From TTA-H9 sp002071415 (lineage in GTDB: Bacteria; Bacteroidota; Bacteroidia; Bacteroidales; TTA-H9), in NCBI GenBank assembly GCA_035411425.1, contig DAONSX010000034.1:1-25048 (forward strand): a stretch of DNA of 25,048 nucleotides, read 5' to 3'. A program made the translations under genes and the position numbers. Position 1 is the first letter of the stretch. Each line of letters opens with the position of its first letter. The notes beneath the pieces were generated by a model. The model was not told the DNA's origin, did no database searches, and worked only from the letters and a program-made list of their open reading frames with translations. This document shows positions 1 to 8,506 of the stretch, in pieces.

Positions 1-96
1 TATATAATTGTTACAAAAATAACCTCTAAAATGTGTCGAAGTCAGGAGATCAATGCGGCTTATGACGATATCAAGAAACAAAGAGGATTTAATTGA
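1..96 (+). CDS. 3' end of a DnaJ/DjlA-like reading frame (partial, possibly decayed)
   Basis: The frame is open from the left edge and stops with TGA at 94-96. Its last 16 residues (QEINAAYDDIKKQRGF then N) look like the last helix of a J-domain as found at the C-terminus of TerB/DjlA-like co-chaperones. The roughly 15 residues before it do not look like the preceding part of a J-domain, where an HPD-helix with Lys/Glu-rich residues would be expected. So this may be a frameshifted or truncated copy rather than an intact gene; the body lies outside the window. The family call rests on a short stretch and is tentative. Confidence 0.35.
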   Translation, partial: YIIVTKITSKMCRSQEINAAYDDIKKQRGFN

Positions 97-146
97 GTAT
101 CACCCTCCTCACGAGGATTAATTCATTCCTCCTTGTATAGTTTTAA

Positions 147-175
147 TTGGATCGATTCCTGGGAATGAAATCCAA
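147..175 (-). terminator. nested palindromic hairpin between convergent genes
   Basis: TTGGAT (147-152) pairs with ATCCAA (170-175), and inside it ATTCC (155-159) pairs with GGAAT (162-166), giving an interrupted 11-bp stem with a two-base loop. It sits about 20 bases behind the plsY stop and between that gene and the DnaJ-like tail coming from the other side. A role as a bidirectional terminator fits, but there is no strong T-run on either side. Confidence 0.42.
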
Positions 176-197
176 AATTATCCTCAACTTTATCGGT

Positions 198-812
198 TTA
201 GTTAGATAAGGTTTCCTCAGCTACAGGTTTAATGAAAAGTTTTTGCAATCCATCCCTGTTAAACCATAATACAATGAGTCCTCCAATCCATACTAAAATT
301 TTTACCTCGGCAGGATGTTGGAAGAAAAGGCAAGAAACCAAGCTTAGCGCTATAAGTATAGAAGGCCCCCATGTGCCATATTGTTTTCTTATAAAACCTA
401 AAACCAGTATGGCATCTACGACCAAAGAAATACCAAACTCGATGGGAATAAAAAATAGAAACATCCCTAGTAAAGTTGACGCTCCACGCCCACCTTTGAA
501 ATGATAATAAAGAGGGTAACGATGTCCGAATATGGCACCTATTCCTAAGCAACCAAGAGCGATGTTGGGAACATCGAAAAAATAACTGGCAATCATCATG
601 GGCAACAGTGCCTTAACAGCATCCAATAATCCTGACACCACACCCCAGAATTTATTCACCTGGGTAAAAACATTATAAGCACCTGGATTGAGATTTCCCA
701 GTTCTCTGATGTTTTTTCCAGAAATAATTCTTGTAATCAAATGGGCAAAAAGAATGGAGCCTATCAGGTATCCAACAAAAAGGCAAGTCAGGCATAATAG
801 AATCGTATTCAT
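198..812 (-). CDS. plsY: glycerol-3-phosphate acyltransferase, PlsY family
   Basis: Integral inner-membrane enzyme of about 200 residues (204 here), expected to move an acyl group from acyl-phosphate to the sn-1 position of glycerol-3-phosphate, making lysophosphatidate. Several hydrophobic segments cover most of the chain. The glycerol-phosphate loop is well kept at residues 96-113 (GH-x2-P then FKGGRGAST). The first motif, normally close to GSGNxGATN, is changed here: residues 36-49 read R-ELGNLNPGAYN-VF, lacking the usual serine. The third motif (HR-N with a later Glu in classical PlsY) is reduced to NRDGLQ at 185-190. The start is 11 bases behind the DegV gene, so this is the last gene of the operon with the fatty acid kinase genes. 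Family is clear; activity of this divergent copy is inferred. Confidence 0.85.
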   Translation of the reverse strand: MNTILLCLTCLFVGYLIGSILFAHLITRIISGKNIRELGNLNPGAYNVFTQVNKFWGVVSGLLDAVKALLPMMIASYFFDVPNIALGCLGIGAIFGHRYPLYYHFKGGRGASTLLGMFLFFIPIEFGISLVVDAILVLGFIRKQYGTWGPSILIALSLVSCLFFQHPAEVKILVWIGGLIVLWFNRDGLQKLFIKPVAEETLSN

Positions 813-823
813 AACAAAAAAGT

Positions 824-1708
824 TTACAAATAGACTGAAACTCCATAAGCGCCTGGTCCACAGTAAACAGCATCTACAATCGCCGGTTTCCCCTCTATAA
901 AATCATCGCAGGGAATTGCTTGCACCTTCTCTTTTAAATCGGTAAAGGCATCGGCATTTTTATCGCCATAACCAAAAATCGAAATGATTCTTTTTATTTT
1001 ACTTACGCCCTTTTCGTTCATCTTTTCGGTTATTTTATCATAAATCAAAGAATTGACTTGCTTAAAGGTTCTTCCTTTGCCAATAGGCACAATTATGCCT
1101 TCTTTTTCAGTTCCTATTAGCCCAACAACGGGTATAATATGCAAAATACTTCCCATCAATGATTGGGCCTTCCCTACCCTTCCTCCTTTATACAAATATT
1201 TCAGATCGGGTAAAACAAAATAACTGAAGGTGCTTTCCACTACTTCCTGGGCCTTTTGATCGATTTCTTCCGGACTCAAAATGGGATTGGCTTTCATGAT
1301 GTCGATGATTGCTAACAGAACATTCCCCACACCATTGATGGCTTGCCGGCTGTCAATATTTATTATTGGGATCACGTTTTCGAACTGTTTACGAACGTTT
1401 TCGGCCACTTTAAACGAAGCCGCCGACATTCCGCTACTCATCAGCACATGAATCATCATATCGAAGTCATTATGGTATTTCTCCACAATGTCTACAATTT
1501 CTTTTTGAACTAAAGTGGATGATTTAGCTACGATATTCTCATTTTCATATTTTGAAATCAACCATTTAGCATTATACTCATCGCTCTGGCGATATCCTAT
1601 CCCATCGATGATAACCGGAAATTTCAGAATTTCAAGATGAGGATAATCGATTTGTTCTCTGGTAAGCCCTAAATTATCGGCTGTAATAAAAAATATTTTC
1701 TTTTCCAT
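824..1708 (-). CDS. DegV family fatty-acid-binding protein (FakB-like)
   Basis: 294 residues, the usual DegV length. DegV/FakB proteins hold a fatty acid in a buried pocket and present its carboxyl group to the kinase FakA. Visible family landmarks are the Ser/Thr-rich pocket loop KSSTL near 62-66, LMSSGMSAAS near 89-98, the SRQAINGVGN segment near 120-129, the KYLYKGGRVGKAQSLMGS stretch near 170-187 and the C-terminal GPGAYGV near 284-290. There is no signal peptide, so it should be cytosolic. It lies 10 bases behind the DhaL-domain gene and 11 bases before plsY. This context is stronger support for a fatty-acid kinase role than the sequence alone, since DegV proteins otherwise have no enzyme activity of their own. 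Lipid preference cannot be read from the sequence. Confidence 0.85.
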   Translation of the reverse strand: MEKKIFFITADNLGLTREQIDYPHLEILKFPVIIDGIGYRQSDEYNAKWLISKYENENIVAKSSTLVQKEIVDIVEKYHNDFDMMIHVLMSSGMSAASFKVAENVRKQFENVIPIINIDSRQAINGVGNVLLAIIDIMKANPILSPEEIDQKAQEVVESTFSYFVLPDLKYLYKGGRVGKAQSLMGSILHIIPVVGLIGTEKEGIIVPIGKGRTFKQVNSLIYDKITEKMNEKGVSKIKRIISIFGYGDKNADAFTDLKEKVQAIPCDDFIEGKPAIVDAVYCGPGAYGVSVYL

Positions 1709-1718
1709 AACGGTGATT

Positions 1719-3542
1719 TTATTCGAAAGTTATATAATAATCATATTTCGACTGGCCTCCATAATATTCTTCGAATTCGATAGTTTGATATTTGATTTTT
1801 AAAACTTGCAGTAATTCGGCATTGTTTTTAACTTTTTCCCCTCTATAAAAGGTAATTAGAACACTATCAGCGGCAAATCTGCCAATTATTTCCTCGATGA
1901 GTGAGTTTAATCGAGGGTTGGAGGTTATTATTGATTTATTGTATATTGCAAAATAATCCTTTTTCTTGACTTCTATGCCATTTATGCCAGATACATCTCT
2001 TGTGGCTCGAGCTATGGAAGAAAAGGGGATGTTGTGAAGGTTTTTCATTGCTTCTTCGAACATGGTAGTAATATCGTAATCTTTCGGCATATTCATCATT
2101 ATGCTGATCAAAGAAATGGGATTATCCGATTCGACCACATACACATTCGATTTGCATAACGAAATAGCTAATTTCAAAGCCATCAGGATATCATGATCGT
2201 CGGCCGCAGCAATTATATTCTTTGCTTTCAGGTTATTCAGATTCTTCAAAAGCTGATCCACCGAGGGTTTATTCTTGCCATAACAGAGAATATCGTCGGC
2301 TCCCAAATTTTTTAATATCTCAGCAAATCCTCTTCCCGAAACAATACAGAAAACACTTTTATCGCGTTCGAATCCAATAATATCCTCACTAATGAAATTT
2401 CTGTGCTGTTTCTTCATATCATCTACTTTTGTAAACAGCAAGTTGCCATACTCCGATGCTTGTTCGAAAACATCATTGGGTTTATTGGTATGAATATGGA
2501 CCTTGAATCTATTGTTGCTCTGAATTATTATCAAACTATCACCATAACCGTTCAATAATTCTATGAGATGCTCTTTCGAAATGTGGTCGGATTCCAAGGT
2601 AAATTCTGTGCAATATCTATATTTGATTTCTGGATTCCACGATTTATCGATTCCCTGCAAATTGTCGATAATTTTTTTCTGGAGAGACATTCTATTGTTG
2701 ATATGAAAATGACCGAAAACTTTTCTGGCATCAGCCAATACTTCCTGTAACCGTTTATTGTATATGCGGTTGAAATCGATATTCAAAATCAACGGAAGTA
2801 GGGGATCTCTCTTCAAATTCGATCTTCGGTCCTTTAGCAATTTTCTTATGGTTTTACCAATACCCAGTACCGAGGGGATAGAGATCCCGGTAAGTTGATG
2901 GTTTTTCAGTTCTTTATCAATACCTTCCAACAATATAATAAAACCTGCAGCACCCGAGTCGACTACTCCTGCTTGTTTCAAAATTGGCAGCATCTCAGGA
3001 GTTTGATTCAAAACTTCTTTCAATTGAGGGATAATATCCCGTATAATTAGAAGTGGATTATCTTCGTGCTGCATTTGTTCATAAAACTTATCCCTGAATG
3101 CCCTCATCAGGGTTAGCATAGTTCCTTCCTGAGGATTTTTGGTGCCTTCGTAAGCATTTCTATACCCATTTTCAATAGCCTTGTAGATATTTTCCTTCGA
3201 AAAATTATTGTTGCTTACCACATTTGCAAAGCCCTGCACGAAAAGCGAAAGAATAACACCAGAGCAACCCCTGCTGTTCAGAAGCATGTGCTCAGCAAAC
3301 TCCTTCAGATATTCTCCTGCCGATTTTTCTAAAGAGGCTTTGCCTGTCATATTCGCCATTGCTCCCTGAAGCGTGAGAACCATGTTAAGTCCCGTATCTC
3401 CATCAGGTACCGGAAATACATTCAAACTGTTCAAATATTCCTTGTGCTTATTGAGGTAATGATGAATATCATTGATCACCTCTGCCAAATCTTCTGTATT
3501 TGAGATAGATAAAGTTGCATCTCTTTTATTCATATCTTTCAA
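1719..3542 (-). CDS. DhaL/DAK2-domain fatty acid kinase (FakA-like)
   Basis: 607 residues, somewhat longer than typical FakA (about 550). The N-terminal DhaL domain (about 15-210) carries the Mg-nucleotide loop NVFPVPDGDTGLNM at 41-54, the SRGCSGVILS loop at 90-99, EGTMLTLMRAF at 139-149 and VVDSGAAGF at 193-201. A middle domain (about 305-390) has the YCTEF start and a KVHIHTN motif, as in FakA. The C-terminal part resembles the FakA/DegV-like end, but the usual GGQTMNPS-type segment is replaced by CYGKNKPSVDQL. FakA phosphorylates fatty acids bound by FakB to acyl-phosphate. The gene is first in a minus-strand operon with FakB and PlsY. A second ATG three codons in could also be the start. 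A two-box Bacteroidota promoter lies about 60 bases upstream. Confidence 0.85.
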   Translation of the reverse strand: MKDMNKRDATLSISNTEDLAEVINDIHHYLNKHKEYLNSLNVFPVPDGDTGLNMVLTLQGAMANMTGKASLEKSAGEYLKEFAEHMLLNSRGCSGVILSLFVQGFANVVSNNNFSKENIYKAIENGYRNAYEGTKNPQEGTMLTLMRAFRDKFYEQMQHEDNPLLIIRDIIPQLKEVLNQTPEMLPILKQAGVVDSGAAGFIILLEGIDKELKNHQLTGISIPSVLGIGKTIRKLLKDRRSNLKRDPLLPLILNIDFNRIYNKRLQEVLADARKVFGHFHINNRMSLQKKIIDNLQGIDKSWNPEIKYRYCTEFTLESDHISKEHLIELLNGYGDSLIIIQSNNRFKVHIHTNKPNDVFEQASEYGNLLFTKVDDMKKQHRNFISEDIIGFERDKSVFCIVSGRGFAEILKNLGADDILCYGKNKPSVDQLLKNLNNLKAKNIIAAADDHDILMALKLAISLCKSNVYVVESDNPISLISIMMNMPKDYDITTMFEEAMKNLHNIPFSSIARATRDVSGINGIEVKKKDYFAIYNKSIITSNPRLNSLIEEIIGRFAADSVLITFYRGEKVKNNAELLQVLKIKYQTIEFEEYYGGQSKYDYYITFE

Positions 3543-3597
3543 ATTATAAAAATTCAGGTCAAGTGGCTCATATTCATTTAAATTGTTTCTAAAGATA

Positions 3598-3630
3598 CAA
3601 AGTTAGGAGAATGTTCTTAAGTTTTACAAA
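3598..3630 (-). promoter_or_regulatory. Bacteroidota-type promoter for the fakA-fakB-plsY operon
   Basis: Read on the minus strand, TTTG (3627-3630) is followed after 21 bases by TAACTTTG (3598-3605). This matches the TTTG / TAnnTTTG boxes used by the Bacteroidota primary sigma factor, whose spacing is about 19-21. The distance to the fakA start is about 55 bases. It is the only place in the window where I found both boxes at proper spacing in front of a gene. Confidence 0.5.
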
Positions 3631-3861
3631 TTCCTATATTGAAACCTTAGAGAAAATAAATTACAATTGGCTTTATCTCATTGATTGCGAATAACAAATC
3701 GATAGAATTAGAATTATTCGAATCAAATTAAATCAATATCAGCTTGTAAGGAGAATTAATGAATCAAAGACTGATATGTTGCAAAGAGGATAACATATTT
3801 TATATTACTCTATCCTCTATTCGAAAATATTAAAGAGGAGTTGGAAGTTTATCTTATTGTT
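3631..3861. other. AT-rich noncoding stretch
   Basis: No convincing gene. It contains the perfect inverted repeat AGAGGATA (3785-3792) / TATCCTCT (3811-3818) with an 18-base loop. That could end transcripts coming from rlmN or the decayed frame behind it, but no T-run confirms this. The rest is plain AT-rich sequence. Confidence 0.4.
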
Positions 3862-4181
3862 TTATTTTTCTTTTTCTCTTTTTATCCAAGCCTGCTTTTG
3901 ATTGATATGGTGAAATAGCTCTATGAAGCCTTTCAGATCTTTTTTCGGAGAATCGAATATGAATGGAGAGATGACCGAGAATTTGGTTTTTAATGATATG
4001 GCTCATCAGTTTCAATCCTTAGGGTTCCAATGATGAAAGTATAGTTATAAGGAGAAGGATTTAGAGATAGATATGATATTTTTCAATGCTCATTCAATAG
4101 AAAGATCTCTTGAATGGGGTGTGTAATAGTTATGAATGGTTTTGAAACGACTTTATAAAAAGGCAGGGCGTTCCCCATCAT
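3862..4181 (-). pseudogene. possible decayed small gene directly behind rlmN
   Basis: An ATG at 4181 begins three bases after the rlmN stop and reads 32 codons to a TGA at 4083. The same frame goes on, with protein-like content, to a TAA near 3995. A second frame then continues from there to a TAA at 3862-3864, with the ending AWIKREKEK. Joined across one stop and one frameshift this would make a protein of about 105 residues. I do not recognise a family, and chance open frames in AT-rich DNA are common, so this is a suggestion only. A competing 36-codon frame on the + strand (3923-4033) overlaps it. Confidence 0.22.
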
Positions 4182-4184
4182 TTC

Positions 4185-5231
4185 TTAATCTCCGATCGAA
4201 TTTCCTATATTTTTTTGCTGGATAAGTTCTTTTGTGCTAAGAAGCCCGCAGGCTGCAAAAATGTCTTCTCCTCTCGAAGCTCTTATGGTGGTAAGAAGAT
4301 TTTTGGAATTTAGAAAGTCTTTGAAGGAATGAATAGTTTCGTTGGTCGAAGGTTCTAGGGTTGAACCGGGGATGGCATGAAAGCGGATGAGATTCAAACG
4401 GCAATTCAGTCCATTGAGTAATTTTAACAGGGCTCTGGCATGAGTAAGTGAATCGTTTAATCCTTTGAACATGATATATTCGAATGACAGTCTGCGCTGA
4501 CCTGTCCAATCGTAATTTTTGAGAAGTTGAACGATTTCATTGATAGGGTAGACATTTTCGACAGGCATGAGTTTTTTACGTTCTTCATTGAAAGGAGAAT
4601 GGAGGCTGACAGCTAGATGGCAGTGGCTGTTTTCGAGGAAAGTTTTCATGGTAGGGATTATTCCTATTGTCGAAACGGTGATACGCTTCGGGCTTCTGGC
4701 ATAACCCCAGTCGGAGGTAAGTATTTCAAGACTTTTCATTAAATTATCTATATTATCGAGAGGTTCGCCCATTCCCATGAACACAATATTGGTCAGTTCA
4801 TGCCATTCGGGTAGGCATCTAATTTGATTCAGGATTTCATTTACAGTTAGGTTTGCCTGAAAACCTTGTTTTCCCGTCATGCAGAATAAACAACCCATCT
4901 TGCAACCCATCTGAGAGGAAACGCAAAGCGTACCACGGTCATTATCGGGAATATAAGCTGCTTCAATAAATCGCCCTCCTGCCAAGCTATACAAGTATTT
5001 TTTGGTCCCATCCTTCGAAATTTGAACTCGTACAGGAGCCGAGAGTCCCAAAGTAAACCTTTCCTTTAATTTATCACGAGCGGTTTTCGAAAGATTATTC
5101 ATCTCGTCGATGTGGTTTATGTGATGTTGATAAAGCCATTGGGCTATTTGTTTTGCTGTGTAGGAAGGAAAGCTCAATGCTTGGGCAATTTCGCCCAATT
5201 CGGCCAATGTTTTTCCATAAAGGCGTTGCAT
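4185..5231 (-). CDS. rlmN: 23S rRNA (adenine-2503-C2)-methyltransferase, radical SAM
   Basis: 348 residues, the normal RlmN length. It methylates C2 of A2503 in 23S rRNA (and A37 of some tRNAs in bacteria studied), which affects the peptidyl transferase centre. The N-terminal accessory domain (about 1-95) precedes the radical SAM barrel. The iron-sulfur cysteines are C110, C114 and C117 in the pattern CKMGCLFC. The conserved TLCVSSQMG segment sits just before them. The methyl-carrying cysteine is C328 in RGEDIFAACG near the end. GMGEPL follows in the SAM-binding region, as expected. Cfr, the related resistance enzyme, is less likely given the overall RlmN-like sequence. The gene stands alone on the minus strand; no two-box promoter was found, only a lone TATTTTTG box at 5338-5345. 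Confidence 0.95.
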   Translation of the reverse strand: MQRLYGKTLAELGEIAQALSFPSYTAKQIAQWLYQHHINHIDEMNNLSKTARDKLKERFTLGLSAPVRVQISKDGTKKYLYSLAGGRFIEAAYIPDNDRGTLCVSSQMGCKMGCLFCMTGKQGFQANLTVNEILNQIRCLPEWHELTNIVFMGMGEPLDNIDNLMKSLEILTSDWGYARSPKRITVSTIGIIPTMKTFLENSHCHLAVSLHSPFNEERKKLMPVENVYPINEIVQLLKNYDWTGQRRLSFEYIMFKGLNDSLTHARALLKLLNGLNCRLNLIRFHAIPGSTLEPSTNETIHSFKDFLNSKNLLTTIRASRGEDIFAACGLLSTKELIQQKNIGNSIGD

Positions 5232-5415
5232 ATCCTGGAGTGAATAAATATATTTCCGAGCTGGGTTATTTAAATTTAGGGCTTTTGCAATGAATTAGGG
5301 TATCTTGTGCTGCAAAAATCCATTTCGGTAATATTCGCAAAAATAAGTAATAAATTTATTTGTATGTAGAAACTCCTAAGGGTTGAATGAACATAAATTA
5401 TATTCTAAACGTGAA

Positions 5416-5448
5416 GCAGCCTCATCAATTAAAAACTGACGAGGCTGC
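5416..5448 (-). terminator. strong hairpin behind the T9SS secreted protein gene
   Basis: GCAGCCTCATC (5416-5426) and GACGAGGCTGC (5438-5448) form an 11-bp stem with an 11-base loop. In the minus-strand RNA the one imperfect position is a G-U pair, while in the plus-strand RNA it is a mismatch, so the hairpin suits transcripts from the gene ending at 5467. The T-run after it is weak. Confidence 0.65.
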
Positions 5449-5466
5449 ATTGAAAAGAATGGTTAT

Positions 5467-8082
5467 TTATTTAACTATAATTTTGGCTGTGGACTTGCCA
5501 GTTTTACTTTCAACCTTCAACAAATAAACACCCGAAGATGGATTTCCAAGATTTATAGGATAATGTTGAATCTTAGAAGAAGACAAGGTATTACGATAAA
5601 TCTCATTCCCTTTATTGTCGGTAATACATAAAACGATCTCGGCAGATTTTGATGCATTCAAGGTAACAAAGAAATTTCCATTGTTAGGGTTGGGATGTAT
5701 ATGTAATTGGAAATTGGGAGAATTATTTTCGACTATACCCACGCAAGGGTCGAGATAAAGGGTCATTTCATCGGATACATTGTCAGTACAAGGAATCAGG
5801 GGTTGACCAGTAAGTTTTAGGATAACGCTTCCATTGTTCATATCATTAGAGCCGGCAAAATATTTGGCATTCAAGTTTTCGGGATCATCAAAGGTTCCAT
5901 CTCCATAAGTAGTCCAATAAATCGAGGTGGTGTTGGTGGATTGACCCATACAGCCAAAAGGAAGTTGCCAGAAGCAGATGAGAGTATCGGTTCCTGCTGA
6001 AACAACAGGCAAAGGAGTAATATTCAGGATTATTTCATCGAAAGCTGGACCGGGGCAGCCTGTAAGAGCCGTTGCATAAAGGCCGAGATTAACGCTTCCG
6101 CTGGCAATATCGCCTGCACCGGGGGTATAGACAGATGTAAGTGTATTATTAGCCGAAAAAGTCCCATCTCCAGAGGTTATCCAAAGCAGGGAATCGTAGT
6201 TTACGGCCAAAGCATCGAGTTGAAGACTGTTGTTAGCGCATATTACTGTATCGTTCCCGGCCCAAACCACAGGTGGAAGGTTCACAAAAACAGAAACACT
6301 GTCGGTGATTGTATCATTTCCACTTGTTACCTGGCAAATATATATTGTTGTGTCAATGGAACTTACCCAGGGATTAGGAAGATTGGAAATGAATCCTTCG
6401 GGATAAGATGTCCATGAATAAGTATAATTACCCGTTCCTCCCATTGCTAAAGCAAACAAATGAGATGAATCGCCCAAGCAGATATGATCGGGGGAAGCGG
6501 TGAGTGTAACGGCAAATACATTTTCGAAGGAAAAGGAGGCAATACGTGTTTTCCAGCCTTGAGAACTGGTTGTCTGCATATATTCCTGAGTGTACCAGAA
6601 TGTAGAAGGATTAACGGGATCGACCATCATGGCTGAGTAATCGCCCCAACGGCCATTCCCCATGAATCCTCCAGTTTGGGAACCTCCACCGTCAATGATT
6701 GTAGTTTCCTGAATAGTCATTTCTCCCAAAGGATCATTCACCAAGCGTCCAGTATAACGTATTCCCGGATAGACGGTAGAACTGGATACAGAATAACCTA
6801 AGGCAATGTTTCCGAAAGAATCCATGGCAAGAGAGCCCATCCAGCGATGTACATTGTCGGGCGCATAAGTTCCTTGCTGATAGAGCGACCATGAGGTTGT
6901 GGGGGTCTTTCTTACTTCATACCATCTTACTCCCGCCGTACCACTTACATTAACCGTATGGCTGGTAACCATGCTGGCATACGATCCAAAATTTCTGTAC
7001 TGTAACCTAAACATCAGGCGATCGGTAATAGGGTCGAGTTTGCGAGTGGTACCTGGCTGTGGTATTCCCGAAATATTCGAACTATAAAATGCAACAAGTA
7101 TGGATTGGTCTAAACCAAAAGTCGAGGCAGTTGGATTAGTCCAGTCAATATTCATTTTATAGATTACTAACTGGTTGGGATCGCTTTTATAAGCAAAATA
7201 GGCGGGTTCATCTTCGGGAGGTAAAGTTCCATCAACGTCGGCAGGAAGCATGCTATAAGGGCCATTTGTTCCGTAAGTGAAGGTAATCATTGTTGCATTG
7301 GGATCGCCCACCAGCATTTTAGACCGTTGAAGTGCATAAGCCCCTATGCCTTTATAAGTAGTGCTCCCCGAAGAAAAACGATTGACTGTTAACAAATAAG
7401 CATCGTTCCATACTCCAAGTTTAGGGTAATCGGGCATATCGGAAAACTGAAAAGCATAGCGATACCAGCTTCCTGTTGGATCAGGCGAGGTGCTAATGGC
7501 GATAAGTTCCCAGAAAGGACCATTGGGATAATTAGGAAGGGCAAATTGCGAAGCAATCCAGCGATCGGCAAATTCATCGTAAAGAATGATTGGATCTCCA
7601 TCGTTGGTGCCCGACCATGGACCCGGAAATCCACTCCAAATGGTACTATTGGCAGCTGGCCCATATATCGATATACCACTCTTGTTAAATATCTGAAACG
7701 ATAGATTGATCATCTGGAAATAATGATTTGGGCCAACATCACCATCCGTATCGGGTGGCATTACGTTGTTGATATTGCCTATTCCATTGATGTTGACACC
7801 TATTCCACTGCTTATCCATTTCCCTGGAAATTTCTGTGCAACCATGTCGACTATATGTGTGGTATCAGGCTGGCGCAGGTTGAGAAAATTCTTTACTACA
7901 CCACTCTTCCATGTCCTGTCGGCTTCTTCAGGTGGAATGGGAATAATATCACGTAAGGGTAAACTGACATCAAAATATACTGCCTTTGTGATAGAAGTTG
8001 GATAAACCACTTCATTTTGGGCAAAGCCAGGCAAAATAAGAATCAACCAGACGGCTAAGGTAAAAAGTAATGATTTGTACAT
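5467..8082 (-). CDS. large secreted protein with Ig-like repeats and a T9SS type A sorting domain
   Basis: 871 residues. A signal peptide covers about 1-21 (hydrophobic core, then GFA before QNE). Residues about 100-520 form one large domain rich in W, Y, G and D, with segments such as PPDTDGDVGPNHY and DPTGSWYRY; this resembles beta-propeller-like extracellular proteins of unknown role, and I see no catalytic motif. An Ig/PKD-like segment follows (about 530-615). Two tandem repeats then share the pattern AG-x-DT-x-IC, later W-T-x-GDGTF, then Y-x-G-x3-D and a closing Cys-containing strand (about 620-705 and 705-790). The last 75-80 residues hold the PNPNNG motif and a GVYLLKV ending, typical of the T9SS C-terminal domain, removed during export. 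The protein should be surface-attached or secreted. Function unknown; adhesin-like or binding role is only a guess. Confidence 0.85.
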   Translation of the reverse strand: MYKSLLFTLAVWLILILPGFAQNEVVYPTSITKAVYFDVSLPLRDIIPIPPEEADRTWKSGVVKNFLNLRQPDTTHIVDMVAQKFPGKWISSGIGVNINGIGNINNVMPPDTDGDVGPNHYFQMINLSFQIFNKSGISIYGPAANSTIWSGFPGPWSGTNDGDPIILYDEFADRWIASQFALPNYPNGPFWELIAISTSPDPTGSWYRYAFQFSDMPDYPKLGVWNDAYLLTVNRFSSGSTTYKGIGAYALQRSKMLVGDPNATMITFTYGTNGPYSMLPADVDGTLPPEDEPAYFAYKSDPNQLVIYKMNIDWTNPTASTFGLDQSILVAFYSSNISGIPQPGTTRKLDPITDRLMFRLQYRNFGSYASMVTSHTVNVSGTAGVRWYEVRKTPTTSWSLYQQGTYAPDNVHRWMGSLAMDSFGNIALGYSVSSSTVYPGIRYTGRLVNDPLGEMTIQETTIIDGGGSQTGGFMGNGRWGDYSAMMVDPVNPSTFWYTQEYMQTTSSQGWKTRIASFSFENVFAVTLTASPDHICLGDSSHLFALAMGGTGNYTYSWTSYPEGFISNLPNPWVSSIDTTIYICQVTSGNDTITDSVSVFVNLPPVVWAGNDTVICANNSLQLDALAVNYDSLLWITSGDGTFSANNTLTSVYTPGAGDIASGSVNLGLYATALTGCPGPAFDEIILNITPLPVVSAGTDTLICFWQLPFGCMGQSTNTTSIYWTTYGDGTFDDPENLNAKYFAGSNDMNNGSVILKLTGQPLIPCTDNVSDEMTLYLDPCVGIVENNSPNFQLHIHPNPNNGNFFVTLNASKSAEIVLCITDNKGNEIYRNTLSSSKIQHYPINLGNPSSGVYLLKVESKTGKSTAKIIVK

Positions 8083-8506
8083 AATTGATTTATAAATTAA
8101 TTGGCCTTTTCTCTTGAATTACTTAATACAATCTTGACAATGAAATTGTTGGAATTCAACAACAAAAATCGAGGCACCAAAACTACCGATTTTCGAAAAC
8201 ATTGGCTATTATCCTGAAAGTTCATTCCAATTCATTCTTTGTTTTGATCCTGCGAATGTGTCCATTTAATATCATTTATTCCTTTCTTTTTGATAAAGAA
8301 TTCATTGCCTTTTACTTGAAATTCGATTTAAAATCCGAAATTTTCTGATAACCAAATTAATCAAAAAAGAAAAGAGTGGGTAAAGGTATAAAATATTCGT
8401 TTGCACCACAATTGTTTTATAACAGTATGCTAAAATTTTTTATCACATAACTTACCTTCTTATTTATTTGCTTGTTCCTCTATCTATTAGCCTCTTATAA
8501 ATTAGG
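8083..8506. other. noncoding stretch upstream of the secreted protein gene
   Basis: AT-rich and without a convincing gene. It contains a palindrome TTGTTG-GAATT-CAACAA at 8146-8162, 60-80 bases ahead of the secreted protein start, and a lone promoter-like TAGTTTTG box on the minus strand at 8178-8185 with no matching TTTG box. Either could be a regulatory site for that gene. A stretch at 8292-8333 shares two short strings with 24677-24713. Confidence 0.35.

Noticed and set aside
3923..4033. 36-codon plus-strand frame behind rlmN
   Set aside because: Overlaps the more extended minus-strand reading and has no supporting ribosome site or likeness.
5338..5345. Single TAnnTTTG box ahead of rlmN
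   Set aside because: No TTTG box at the proper distance, and single boxes of this type are frequent in AT-rich DNA.
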